From the NCBI GenBank assembly GCA_028583605.1, contig CM053326.1:13308587-13372586 (forward strand): a stretch of DNA of 64,000 nt, read 5' to 3'. Below the pieces are notes generated by a model. It was not told the DNA's origin. It made no database searches and saw nothing but the letters and a program-made list of their open reading frames with translations. A program made the position numbers and the translations under genes. Source of the DNA: Dastarcus helophoroides (Eukaryota; Arthropoda; Insecta; Coleoptera; Bothrideridae). Below are positions 23,531 through 34,514 of the stretch, piece after piece. How positions within the stretch are numbered: the stretch's first letter is position 1; every line of letters begins with the position of its first letter.

Positions 23531-24084
23531 ACGTCTTGCCCAAAATTTGACAGTAGTCTATTCATAGATGACATTTAACGGGAGCAGTGTTGCATTTAAA
23601 GTTATTGCGCGGAAATTCAAAAAGTCATTGAGTGATCAAACTGCCCTCGTAGAAATCGACTTGTTTGAGCGATTTTCTCTAAATTGTTAAATAACGCTGC
23701 TATTAATTTTGTTCTAAACTTTATTTGACATCAGCCTGTTTATGATCCACATTATACATACTTACATTATTTGGGAGGACAATTTGCTTAATTAGGTTCG
23801 CCATACTGGTTCCTTACCTAAAACAATAGAACATAATTAATAATTAACAATTTCCTGCATACATTTAACTATAAGTAAATTACGAAAAGATTCACACTTT
23901 GCAATGCTTCTCTAAAGTTTTATCACTTTCGGACAATTAGACAATTATCAAAGACAATATTATTATTGATAACGATTTTCCATGAAATTTGTTAGCTAGT
24001 TTTCTTCTCGACTAAGGCAATGTATACTATTTTGGCAAGAATTCGGAATCACTATGTTTTTTACTACTATTTTTCGATTAAGTC
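23531..24084. other. no feature recognised
   Basis: AT-rich sequence between two mariner remnants; some of it may be the decayed N-terminal part of the 23.2-kb mariner (minus strand), but no motif is readable. Confidence 0.25.
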
Positions 24085-25130
24085 AGTAGGATAAGTAAGA
24101 AAAAAACAAAATTTTGACAAAACTCGATTTTATTATTCAACATAGTTGCCTTGGGGGGCGATATAACGAGTATAGCGATTTTCCAACTTTTCGATACCAC
24201 TTGCATAGTACGATTTCTTTTTCTCTTCAAAATAGGCTTCAATTTCAGCGATTACTTCATCATTGGACTTAAATTTCTTTCCAACAAGCATTTTCTTGAG
24301 ATCTGAAAACAGAAAAAAGTCGCTGGGGCTAGATCTGGAGAATACGGTGGGTGGGTAAGCAATTCGAAGCTCAATTCATTCAACTTTGTCATCGATGTCA
24401 TCAATTTGTGACACGGTGCATTGTCTTAGTGAAACAACACTTTTTTCTTTTGCAAATGTGGCCGTTTATTTTCGATTTCAGCCTTCAATCGATCCAAAAG
24501 TGCACAGTAATAGTCGCTGTTGATGGTGGTTCCTTTTTGGAGATAGTCGATGAATATTATTCCATTCGCATCCCAAAATACAGAAGCCATCACCTTACCG
24601 GCCGACTGTTGCGTCTTTGCTCACTTTGGATTCGGTTCGTCGACTGCTGTCCACTCAGCTGACTGTCTTTTGGATTCTGGTGTGTAATAGTGGAGCCATG
24701 TCTCGTCCATTGTCACTTATCGACGATAGAATTCCATTTAACAGCACCAAGTACTCCTGTGAAGCATCGATTCGTTGTTGTTGTCGACTGTGAGCTCACG
24801 CGGCACCCACTTTGCAAAGAGATTTCGCATACCCAAATGTTTATGTAAAATGGTAAAAACACTACCATCTGATATCTTTACAATGACAGCTAGCACCTTC
24901 AATTTGCGATCTTTCATAATCAATTTGTAAATTTTTTTGATGTTTTCTGGAATAACAGCCTCATTTGGACGTCCACTGCGCTCTGCAATATTTGTGCTGG
25001 TACGACCACATTTAAATTCAGCAATTCACTTTTCTACCATTTGTCTCGATGGAGCAGAGTTCGGATAATGTTTATCAAGCAATTGTTTGGTTTCCACTGT
25101 ATTTTTTTTTCATTAAATACAAGTTTCCGG
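24085..25130 (-). mobile_element. mariner transposase, near full length, multiple lesions
   Basis: Read on the minus strand from 25130: an N-terminal segment with DSAPSRQMVEK, ERSGRPNEAVIPENIKKI, a long open part with SDGSVFTILHKHLGMRNLFA and KWVPREL, then MDETWLHYYTPESKRQSAEW in broken frames, AGKVMASVFWDANGIIFIDY (second half of the core), LF-stop-DNAPCHK, and LTHPPYSPDLAP. The positions of the three Asp of a D,D34D mariner are recognisable. A TAA replaces the residue before DNAPC (around 24430), and several frameshifts occur. It ends near 24095 in IEFCQN. No convincing terminal repeats were found. Confidence 0.8.
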
Positions 25131-26394
25131 AAACAAATTAAATTTTTATTTGGCATAAGTTTGCGATATACAGGGTTTTGCGTTTTTTTAGACACAAAGT
25201 TAAATTTGATCTATTAATTATTTATTCATATTTTACAGGACACAATATTTTGTTATATTATGTTTCAGTTGTTACCGCGAAATACTAAAACTTAATCAAT
25301 AAAGTAGATTAAAATAAAGTTCATCATCTAGCACGCAAGTATCACACGACTGTATTTTATTACCTTCTTGTTTATAAAATGTTTTAAAAACATTTTTTCG
25401 TTTGAGATGCTAGGTAAATTTAATTTAATCCTTTCAAGCTTATTCAAACTCATCCTTTTAAACTATTATTTCTATTAATAAAATCAAAATAGTCTGTAAT
25501 TACAAAATAAATATGTAATAGAAATGGCTAAACTGATTTTGATGGTATTTTCACTTAAAAAATGAGTATTTTTATGGGCATAATTTTAAACCATTTCTCA
25601 CTCTTAACGAGTTAAATATATTATTCAGTGTGATACAAAAACACATCCATTATTTTCGTGTATCCTTGGAAACTACTAAAAATATGTTAATAAGACTTTA
25701 AAAGGTAGAATATTTTATTAGACATATTTTAGGTTAATTTTTCATCCGAACTGAATTGTATTCAAGTTTGCAGATCATACAAATCACTTCATCATAAATA
25801 TCTTGTAAACAGTTGCAAAATTCAAAAAAGGTCTTTCTACTTTCTTCGACGCATGATAATTCCTGAAATAATTGTTTGAATTCTAATAACTGTGAACTTC
25901 GGATTAATCACCAACACCTGCGACCTGTCTACAGATTATTTTACAAAATTATCGATTTTCATTTTATTTGAATAGAGCCAGACTTTTTTACTCGAACATT
26001 TGTTAAAACAGCTCTACTCATTGTCTAACAACAAGTGTCTAAGTACACAAAAAAATTTAAAATTAACTGCATTATTATTATTATTTGCCTCATTGATTTT
26101 TCTGCGATGGATTAGGTAATTGCCATATCTTGGTGGCCAAAACGAGACCTAATCGCAACATGAGGTAGTTATATTTTGCATTTTTCACTTCACTTTCCCA
26201 GTTGTGGCGTATAATATAACATATCTTTTTTCCAAATTTTTCCGCCATAATTACCATTTTTGTTATTGAAAAACTTTAAATTTTAGATAACATTTTTCTG
26301 TTTCATTTTTCGTCCAAATAGATCTTTTGGAAAAAGAAATAATCGAATATCATTTTCGGTATGTGAGAAGTAGCAAAATTGGCATTTTTAACCC
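25131..26394. other. no gene; AT-rich spacer
   Basis: Nothing recognised apart from ATACAGGG at 25170-25178, a TACAG-type word that might be an element end without a visible partner. Confidence 0.3.
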
Positions 26395-26530
26395 TAACTT
26401 TCAGGGGGTAAAACTACCTTTGAAACCGTTTATCGGCCAATAAAAACAATACGTGTCTCTTAGATTTCAGTCCTCTAAAATATATCCAAAAATGGGCAAA
26501 ATCCGCGCCGGACACCTCGCGACCTTTCCT
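26395..26530 (+). repeat. dispersed repeat D, copy 1 (see 44140-44250)
   Basis: Words such as ACTACC(T/C)TTGAAACC, then GTGTCTCTTAGATTTC and GGTCCTCT-like and CAAAATCCGCG occur in the same order at about 44150-44240. It is a short piece of a repeat of unknown type. Confidence 0.5.
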
Positions 26531-26544
26531 TATGAGATTAGTGT

Positions 26545-27103
26545 CAACTATCCTGAGAGAAGCTATCCGAGATATTTTTACACATTTAAGAATCTAACGG
26601 TGCATTTACACCAGACAGTTTATTCCGTACATTGCTCTCTGATATATATTTTATGTTAGAGAGAAATGTATGGAATAAAGTGTCTAGTGTAAACACACCG
26701 TCAGTTGTCCTGGGAGAAGCTATCCGAGACTTATTTATACAGTTGAGAGTTTCGATTAGCTTCTCTTAGGATGACATATTTTATGTCAAACAGAAATGTA
26801 GGAAACAAAGTGTCCAGTGTAAAGGTACAAGGGTACGTTCTCTAAGAAGAGAAGCTATCCGAGACTCTTAGCTGTGTAAATAAGTCCCAGATGGAGTCTC
26901 TCAGGATAGTTGGCACTTATCTGAAAGAGAAATGTACGGAATAAAGTGTCTAGTGTAAACGTACCGAAGGCGAATGACCCCGAGAGAAGCTATTCGCTTA
27001 TTTACACAGCTGAGATAAATTACTCGACACAAAATGTTCTATATATCTGACCTAAGAGAGAAATGAACGGAATAAAGTGTCTAGTGTAAACGCACCTTAA
27101 AAA
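26545..27103 (+). repeat. tandem array of four MITE-derived units
   Basis: Four head-to-tail units end at about 26700, 26827, 26966 and 27098. Each opens with a form of CCTGAGAGAAGCTATCCGAG and closes with a form of GGAATAAAGTGTCTAGTG plus TAAACgCACCg. Later unit spacing is about 130-140 bases. The first unit is also palindromic: ACGGTGCATTTACACCAGAC at 26599 mirrors GTCTAGTGTAAACACACCG at 26682-26700. The words are those of the MITE at 17368-19370. The array ends about 25 bases before the open frame of the Penelope-like element. Confidence 0.75.
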
Positions 27104-27127
27104 CTGACATTATTTTTATATAACTGA

Positions 27128-28402
27128 CAAAACACTGAATTTATAAATAAAATTAAAGATTTGACCTTGTCACCCACAGAAATTCTGGTATCTTTTGATG
27201 TAAGTTCACTTTTTTCCAGCGTACCAATACCCGAAACTTTAAATTATTTAAAAGAACTCTTGACATTTAATCAAATAGACAAAGAAGTAATTTCAGAATA
27301 TTTAACTCTAACTTCATTATGCATGAAACAGAACGTCTTCCATTTTGACAATAAATTTCATAAACAAACAAATGGTACCACCATGGGAAATCCATTAAGT
27401 CCATTTCTAGCAAATCTTTTCATGGACAATTTTGAACAAGAAATCAAAAATGAATTAATAAACTTTCCTCGAATTTGGATGCGATACTTAGACGACATTT
27501 TTGCAATTTTTGACACCAGTAAATATGAAGTTCAAGATTTCGTTGATAAGTTAAACTCAAAATACAATTCAATTAACTTTACATTTGAAAAAGAAACCAA
27601 TGGATTACTCCCGTTTTTAGATATCTTGGTTATCAGAAATAAAAATAATTTAGAGTTCGATATATACAGAAAAGAAACCAATACAAATCGCTTTATCACA
27701 GCTGATTCTAATCATTGTCCACAACAGAAATTAGCAAGTATACGTTTTTTAATCAACAGGCTTTTAAATGTTCCTCTAAGTAAATCCAGATATACAAAAG
27801 AATTAGCTTACATTAAAGATTTTGCGATTTTTAATGGTTTCCCCATAGAAACAGTAAACAGCATGTTAAGAAAATGTAGATTTAAGAAAATAATTCAGGA
27901 TTGCTCTAAGCTTGATCAATCTAAAGATAACACTCCTACAACCGTTGGGAAATTACTATTTTACCCAAATATCACTAATAAAATTAATAAAGTTCTAAAA
28001 GAAAACAACGTAAAAGTAGTGTACACAGCCAATAACAGTCTTCGCAATAATTTGGGTAATGCTAAAGATAAATTGGACAATCTTGAGAATTCCGGAATTT
28101 ACGAAATAAGCTGTAACAGCTGTAATTTATCATATGTTGGACAGACCAAGAGATCCATTAAAACCAAATTTAAAGAACACATCGCTCATTTTAGATACAA
28201 CAGAGAAGAAAAATCAAGTGTCGCCCTACATATGATAAGTACAGGACACAAAATTAACATTGAAAATTTAAAATTGTTAAGATCGGTCACAAATAACAGA
28301 GAACTTGATGTATACGAAACAATTTATATCAATCAGAGGCCAGTTCCCCTAAACGGTGACAAAGGACCATTGGCGGCCTCCAGTTTATTGAAGGCTATTT
28401 GA
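27128..28402 (+). CDS. Penelope-like element protein: RT plus GIY-YIG endonuclease, 5'-truncated
   Basis: One unbroken frame of 424 codons runs from a stop at 27125-27127 to TGA at 28400-28402. The first ATG-like start is absent (27161 is TTG), so the N-terminal part of the RT is missing. Counting from 27161: motif A with D13 (ILVSFDVSSLF), motif B at 70-83 (NGTTMGNPLSPFLAN), motif C RYLDD with D111 and D112, then the thumb. The GIY-YIG nuclease occupies about 310-400: GIY at 312-314, paired Cys 318 and 321, YVG at 325-327, and Glu 386 in VYETIYI. Penelope-like elements use this pair of enzymes for target-primed insertion; full proteins are roughly twice this length. All visible catalytic residues are present and no stop or frameshift is seen, so it is a young copy, but truncated. 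It lies just after the MITE array. Confidence 0.88.
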   Translation, partial: QNTEFINKIKDLTLSPTEILVSFDVSSLFSSVPIPETLNYLKELLTFNQIDKEVISEYLTLTSLCMKQNVFHFDNKFHKQTNGTTMGNPLSPFLANLFMDNFEQEIKNELINFPRIWMRYLDDIFAIFDTSKYEVQDFVDKLNSKYNSINFTFEKETNGLLPFLDILVIRNKNNLEFDIYRKETNTNRFITADSNHCPQQKLASIRFLINRLLNVPLSKSRYTKELAYIKDFAIFNGFPIETVNSMLRKCRFKKIIQDCSKLDQSKDNTPTTVGKLLFYPNITNKINKVLKENNVKVVYTANNSLRNNLGNAKDKLDNLENSGIYEISCNSCNLSYVGQTKRSIKTKFKEHIAHFRYNREEKSSVALHMISTGHKINIENLKLLRSVTNNRELDVYETIYINQRPVPLNGDKGPLAASSLLKAI

Positions 28403-28765
28403 GGCAGGTCAAAATTGCATGCACCAGATCTGGTAATTAGAAATAGGAAAGAAAGCAAAAGACCGCCAATATCGATTTGAATCTCAATGCAGATGACGTC
28501 GATGCATCTTTTGCTAATCTTTTTAGATTAGTGCGCTTGAAAATGCCAGTTCTCCTGGCGAAATACGTATCGCGTAATTATTTATTTAATTGCCGATGTG
28601 GTAAAGGGGTGAAACTTTCTTTGGACGTAACTGACAAATGTCGAATAAATTGTTACTTTTAAAATACTACAGAAGAAACAGACTACCTACATTGGAAAAC
28701 TACGCGAAGTTCCCATGATTTCCGAATAAAGTAATTGATCTAACTAAACTAACTTCACCTGGAAC
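28403..28765 (+). other. Penelope 3' flank and short dispersed segment
   Basis: The bases after the stop to about 28475 are probably the element's 3' region; no hammerhead-like core is present. At about 28588-28625 lies the segment ATTGCCGATGTGGTAAAG, also found reversed at 5380-5440. A 61-codon frame (28477-28662) is not a recognised protein. Confidence 0.35.
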
Positions 28766-29440
28766 GATTATGTGGGAGCCATTGGCAAGTTCGCATCTCA
28801 GAAGTTGGGATTTCTTTTAGAGCTGAAAAAGTATTTGAGATCTTATCAGTTGCTCACTCTGTATATGTATAAAGATCAAGTTAAGCCAATGTTAGAAAAA
28901 AAAACGCCAAGGTATACTTTGTCTCTTTTGAATTTAATTGAAAGATGGGCGATTCGCCTAATTCATGAAGAAGAATTTAACCAAGTCCATCGGATCACTG
29001 GAGCACAGGAGAATGGTTAGTGGGTTTTCTCTTTTCTATAGATACTTTTATAGGAGATGCTAGGAGGAACCGGTCGGTTTGGTCGCCCCGTAGGAAACCC
29101 CTATTTCCAGGTTGTATGATATCAGGATACAAGCAGGAAATTGGTGGTTTCAGTTAGCACAGGACAGATCAGCATGGAGAAGCATGGAAGATGCCTACGT
29201 TTAGGAGTGGACAGAAAACGGCTGAGAAAGAAGAAGAAGAAGAATACACTCGGAGTCAACAATATCCTGTGCTTGGCAGTGATTTCTGTCTTTGAAGAGT
29301 TTTTTCTATACAACTACCAAAACTATGGAATGTGTTATTAAACAAAATTATCCCAAAAATAACAACTTATCCTTATTTTAAAAGGAAGTTCATTGCCAAA
29401 TATATCTTTAGTTTCACATTCAGTGTATCAAAAATAGCAT
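28766..29440 (+). mobile_element. jockey-like 3' fragment with a nested insertion
   Basis: It begins with IGKFASQKLGFLLELKKYLR, then SLLNLIERWAIRLIHEE, aligning with the copy at 15860-16462. After GRC-like codons near 29070 the match stops, and returns near 29270 with bases like those encoding FYTTTKTMECVI and the AACAACTTATCC stretch, close to the usual 3' end. The gap is another insertion, 29090-29250. Frameshifts make it dead. Confidence 0.65.
29090..29250 (+). mobile_element. 3' tail of a different LINE with (AAG)n end
   Basis: Frames read LAQDRSAWRSMEDAYV and EWTENG, the typical C-terminus of a common insect endonuclease-RT LINE, followed after the stop by AAGAAGAAGAAGAAG at about 29229-29245. 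Simple trinucleotide tails are typical of RTE-like LINEs. It sits inside the jockey fragment, so it is younger. Confidence 0.55.
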
Positions 29441-30389
29441 AAAACTATCAAAAAATTAACTCAGACAGGGAATGAATGTTATAGATAATTAATCATCCCT
29501 TAGAAGCCAGTATATTAAGGAACGTCTCGTCTGTCGCATCCCCACAAAATTCCCAAAGGATTTCGTCGACGATTAAACCGTATTGCCTCAAGCGGATATC
29601 GGTCTAAGTTTTAAATGGGTTCAAGAATTGCCTAAAATGAAACTTGAATGGAGAATTCATGCCTAAAGGCAACAAGAGATTTAACTGAATTCACAAACGG
29701 AATGGATTTCTGTTAACTGCCTTGAGAATATGCAAGTGTTACTGAAAACTGAATAAAGAACCGAATGTGCAACATTTGACTTGATTTTTTAAAATTTTCA
29801 TCAAAGAATAACCCGTGCTACGTGCTAAATGTATCCCGTGTGTTCCGCTTCAAAACATTTTTGTTACTTCAGGAAATAAGTGGGCTGTATTTTGTTATCA
29901 CTCAATCACTTTGACGGTAATATTGAGAGAATCCATAGCGTGATAATTACTTTTAATTGGAGCTTATGTAGGCGAGCTTTTGGTCGTAAATAAAACTCCA
30001 AATCAAATTAGCGACCGCCGCGGAAATTCTCTCGCATTTCAATACTATCGACTTTCCCGTACACAGATGAATTCCTTTATAGCTCCGATCCCTCGGTAAC
30101 GTTGTTAACGACATTCTATAATGAACAGGGGCGTTGGTATAATGCATCGCCACACACTAATAGACTTCATCTTGACTGTCGCGACTTCTTGCCGAAGTTT
30201 TAATGAGCAACCATTACTGATATTGTTAAATTGTTGTCTCCATTGAACACTTTCGGTCTATAGAATTTGTGCATCAGTCTTTTTAAGGAGACTACTATTA
30301 TTATGTACGTAATTATTAAAATTAATTTAACACTTTACTTGCATAAAAGAAGTGATTTTCCACATGTGCTCCAGGATGTTTCACCATTA
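29441..30389. other. no gene recognised; GC-richer patch at 29960-30190
   Basis: Mostly AT-rich. At 29960-30190 composition rises (AGCGACCGCCGCGGAAATTC) and a 66-codon minus frame appears, without a known motif. It could be a fragment of an element, a regulatory sequence or a decayed exon. Confidence 0.25.
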
Positions 30390-31085
30390 GCTAGGTTATT
30401 AGGTTAATTGCTCTTCTTTGAATTAAATCCAAAAGAGCAAATGTATTTAGAAGCTGAACTTCAAATATGAGAACAATAATATAATGTTGCTGCAACTTGG
30501 AATTTATAGATTCAGCAACTTTTTTTCTCTCAAAAGAAGACTCAAATCCTAAAACGGGTTTAACAACATGGCAAACGGTTATTTCAAGAAAAGTTGATGT
30601 CTGCATTTACCCCTAAGATCGACATTTTACATCTCACAGGGATGACTTCACCGTCCATGAGAATATTGGCTGTATCCCTCGACGTTTTCTTAGAGAAAAC
30701 AACAGCCTGAATTTTTGAAACAGTGAAGTCGACAAGAGTTTACCTATTTCGAACGATTTCGAGATCAGGATTAATTACTTATATTGTTCCTTTGCACCGA
30801 CGGATAATCATCAGCGAAAAAGGATACATTTGGATTAGAATCCCAATAGCAACTGATTAGGGCCTAGGACTCGGAGACATAACAAACCCCTAGAGCACCC
30901 CTGCATTAATGGTAAATGTCTCAGATGAGATGTCATCAGCATTGACCTGAAGAGATCTGACATTTAAGAAACTCAACATGAAGGGTCAAAGACCTGATTA
31001 GAGTCCATGAGATATTAATTAGACGAGAAAATAACGGTGCGAGACTCTACCGAAAGCCTTTGTAACAGATATCCAACAAGTACTG
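30390..31085 (-). mobile_element. jockey-like RT remnant, part after motif A
   Basis: Minus-strand pieces in the expected order: KAFGRVSHR (from about 31065), FLNVRSLQVNADDISSETFT and INAGVL (motif B region, near 30910), then VNPDLEIVRNR, LVDFTVSKIQAVVFSKKTSR and MDGEVIPVRCKMSILGV (30760-30610), and LLDLIQRRAINLIT ending at 30391. Stops and frameshifts throughout; motif C with its Asp pair is not readable. The DNA near 30930-31080 matches the first 160 bases of the window, so this copy shows what would continue beyond the left edge. Confidence 0.7.
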
Positions 31086-31128
31086 CCATTCAATTTGAAG
31101 ATCATTGACAGTTTTGCTGCTTTAAAAT

Positions 31129-31165
31129 GATATACAACAGATCTCTTTGAGATCTGTTGTATATC
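31129..31165. repeat. short perfect hairpin
   Basis: Two 17-base arms, GATATACAACAGATCTC and its exact complement, are separated by TTT. Adjacent to the jockey remnant. Purpose unknown. Confidence 0.8.
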
Positions 31166-32929
31166 CCTTTGAGATCTTGTAACACTGCGATTTGTAAAAG
31201 GATCTTTTCTATGAAGATAAAAGAATGTCGTTTAAGTGCGTCAGCATCAATATACACACATATTCTTAACGCTGCTCTTTTAAGCAGTTTGAGCAAATAA
31301 ACGAGAAAACCTTAGTGGTAGTATGATTTTGATCGGAGAAGGATTTTTATTAAACAGACTGAATGAGTGCTTGAGATTAATAAATCTAGATTAATAAAAT
31401 AGAAGCGTCTAAGAGTCTGTCTGTCGATTGGTAGATTGCTACGATCGCTTTTACTGAAACTTTTACTAAAATGTACGAGTATTTTTATGGGCTTCTTTTA
31501 GACTATTTTTTTTTAATAAAATACAATTATGTTAAAAAATGTATGTAAGGCTATATGCGTGTATATTTTGTTATAAATTTCTTCTTATTCTTCTTCAGTT
31601 ATTAGCGCAAGCAAAACGATTATAACATAAATAAAAATCATCCAATTCCCCCCAAAAAGGTAAGGGTACTTTTTTGTGTATGTGTGCTAGTTCGTAAGTG
31701 TGAACTTAGAAGTAAATTATACATCAATAAAATTTGAATTCACTTCGGAGTACACCCAAAGCCTTGCCAGTATTGCCGAATTGATGCTTACTTAAATACG
31801 TTAGAGAGTGATGTTTTTACGTTGAAGCTCAAGAATCAGACGTTTGTTAACAATAATGTAAAAGTAATGAGTATTATCGACAGCTTTTAATAAAGCTTTT
31901 GATGCCAACTTTTTTCTTAAATGATACTACCGTAGGATGTTTTTATGATGAAAGTTGGGGTGTCTCACTTACAGAAGGATTTTAAATGGAACCCCTCTCA
32001 CTTCGCCTTTAACAACCACGTAACCACGTATCAACAACTGAAGAAGAGGCACACGATTGTTACGCTAGTAAATCCTAGTCTTTTTTGCTGTTGCTGTCCA
32101 TGTTCAGTGGTTAATCTTGGGACGTCATCCTCGCACAAGGAAAAGCGAGCCCTTTTGAGATCTGGCTGAGCGTTTTCCCACGTCGAAAGTGGAGAACGAG
32201 TGTTATTATTCATTTCTGCACCCTTAATAGTCCCCTGAGGTAAGGGTAAGACCACTATTTGAGCAGCATTCTTCTCCTCGTCCTATAGAAGAACAGAGGA
32301 GTGTCTTCGAGAAATAATATGAGGTGACATACCCGTTTAATTTTTTTCTACCTTTCTTGCTATTTTAAACAGATATTATCGCGCCAGAATAGTCTCCCCC
32401 TGTCAGTCCTTAGTTTTTTAAAATTTATTTGTATAGATTTTGGCAATGAAAAATTATTCAAAATTTAAGTTATCTTTTGAGTTAGCTTTCTTGTTAGCTA
32501 AGTATGCCGCATTTAGCCACAATTGGCACGCTTTTCAGTATTAATTATTATACCCTTTACACATGTATGCAAAGGTTAAGTCTTGTCTGCACAATTCTCA
32601 GCACATGTGCAAGTATGTATTTGAATGTTGTAAACTGAAGGCGCGTTCAGCACCAAGTAGTGATTTTTTTAAGCAAGTGCAAAGGTAAATCGGAGTGTGT
32701 GTGAGTGTTTCTGGCTGTTGTCTTGTTGAGCAAGACAACAAATTGGTTTGCTTCTTGTCTTTCCAATTTCTTACTGATTTGATTCTTGTCTTCTTGGTAA
32801 GTCTTGCTTCTTCTTATTCTTGTTGGCTTATTTGTTTTGCGCATGAGCAACAACAAAACAGATTCAGGATTAATTGTCACATGATTAAAAAATGATCCTT
32901 GTTGACGTTCAAGTCTTAAGTCCTAAATT
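31166..32929. other. no confident gene; coding-like patch at 32031-32255
   Basis: The minus-strand frame 32255-32031 has a protein-like composition (STWENAQPDLKRARFSLCED) after a possible acceptor GGTGCAG, but no family is recognised. The plus-strand frames overlapping it are taken as shadows. The rest is AT-rich with no feature. Confidence 0.2.
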
Positions 32930-33960
32930 TACACTGGAAGTTGATTTTAGAGAAAACACTTTAAATTAAAAATACTATTTTAATAATAATTTCGCGTTTT
33001 TGTTTCCGAAATAGCGAAATCTGACTTTCAAATTTTAAAATTTCAACTTTACAACCAAAATTTTCGACTTTTCACGGAAAATTTAACATTTTCTTAAAAA
33101 AGATTCGAAATATTACAATTGCGGGAAAACACAGAACGTTTAAACATTTTTGTTGAACGTTTTGAAGTTTTTCTGGAATTTCTAATTTATCGTATCGCTG
33201 ATGAATAAATTAAAATTTTTCAGTTTTAATTTTAAATTTAAAGTTGAAGTTTTCGAGGTTACACTCTTTTAGATTGTGTTTCAAAAATTGCGGTATTATG
33301 TAGTGTAAATGTTAATTTCGAAATTTAGAGAAAAAATTGAAGTGGAAAAATTTGGAGAAAAAATTAAGATTACTGGAAGAAATAAGAATGTTTGTAAAAT
33401 TTGAAATGCTCTAAGATAATTTAAAGATGTAATAAAGTCAGGCATATTAAATTCAAGTTTTTTCAAAAATTTTTAACTTTTGCTCAAATTCTGAATTTTC
33501 AATTTTAAATTTGTGTAATGTTTTTACTTACTTTTTCACTTCAGAGTCGATTTTTTCGACCACAACATTAAACTTTCGATTTCGTTTACGAAATTCCTGA
33601 ATAAAATTGTTTCCAGGAATTTAGGGATCAAATTCGAAATCTTGAGATTAAAATCCCAAGTTTCAATAATAAATCGAAATTAACTGAAGTTAGTGGAAAA
33701 AAAAAATTGCGACTAAAATCAAAATGTTTAGAAAAAACCGAATCAAAATCAAAATTTTGTGGTTAAAATTTTAATTTCGAGAAAAATGGAAATATTAAAA
33801 TGAAAACTGAAATTTAGAGCATAAAATTAAGAAGTTGAGGAAACGTTCAAAATTTCTGAAACTTTTTTTCTAAAATTTAAATTTTTTCACAACTTTAAGT
33901 TGAGAGGGCCCCAGAATTTATTACTTGTAAAGGAATTGTGTATTCAAAAAGGTTTAAAAA
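32930..33960. repeat. degenerate A/T-rich motif tract
   Basis: About 1 kb in which words such as AAATTTCGA, TTTTCGACTTTT and GAAAAAATTGAA recur irregularly. See 59600-62160 for the clearest example. No coding. Confidence 0.6.
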
Positions 33961-34404
33961 CACTGTTCTAGAGCTTATTTAAAGAACGTATTGAAAAAAG
34001 CAGGAAACTTTGCACTTGATAAAAAAATTTCTTATCTTGTTCTTGCCCACAAATTTCTTGTCTTGTTTTTCCAGCAAAAACAAGAGAAGAACAAAAAAAG
34101 GAAGACAAGAACAAGTGCAACACTGTGCCTCTTTCTTAATTAAACTATTGACCGATTATTTCCAAAATCAATACGGTTCTATTCCTAAAAATTTCGAATC
34201 GATAGAATCGGGAATGGCAAAAATCAGTTAAGAATTGAAACCTGTAGCGAAATAATATACGCACAGACTGACAGTAGCTTTTCAATAAGGAATTTTGAAG
34301 TGATTAGCAATTTAAAAATGTAGCAGACTGGTATCATCGTCTAGAGAAAGCTTTCCTCTGTCCAAAAAACTCTATTACAACTGATTTGTGATTTATGACA
34401 AAAA

Positions 34405-34514
34405 ATCTCATTTCGTTATGATACAGCAAACCACGACCAACGGTGCCCAAAATCGTGTTTTTTCTCATTTTGTTATGATATAGCAAACCACTACCAACGT
34501 GTCCAAATTGTAAG
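34405..34514 (+). repeat. tandem duplication of about 55 bp
   Basis: CTCATTTCGTTATGATACAG then CAAACCACGACCAACG at 34406 is repeated from about 34463 with few changes. Confidence 0.8.

Noticed and set aside
24060..25200. Terminal repeats for the 24-kb mariner
   Set aside because: ATACAGGG on the right has no mirrored partner on the left.
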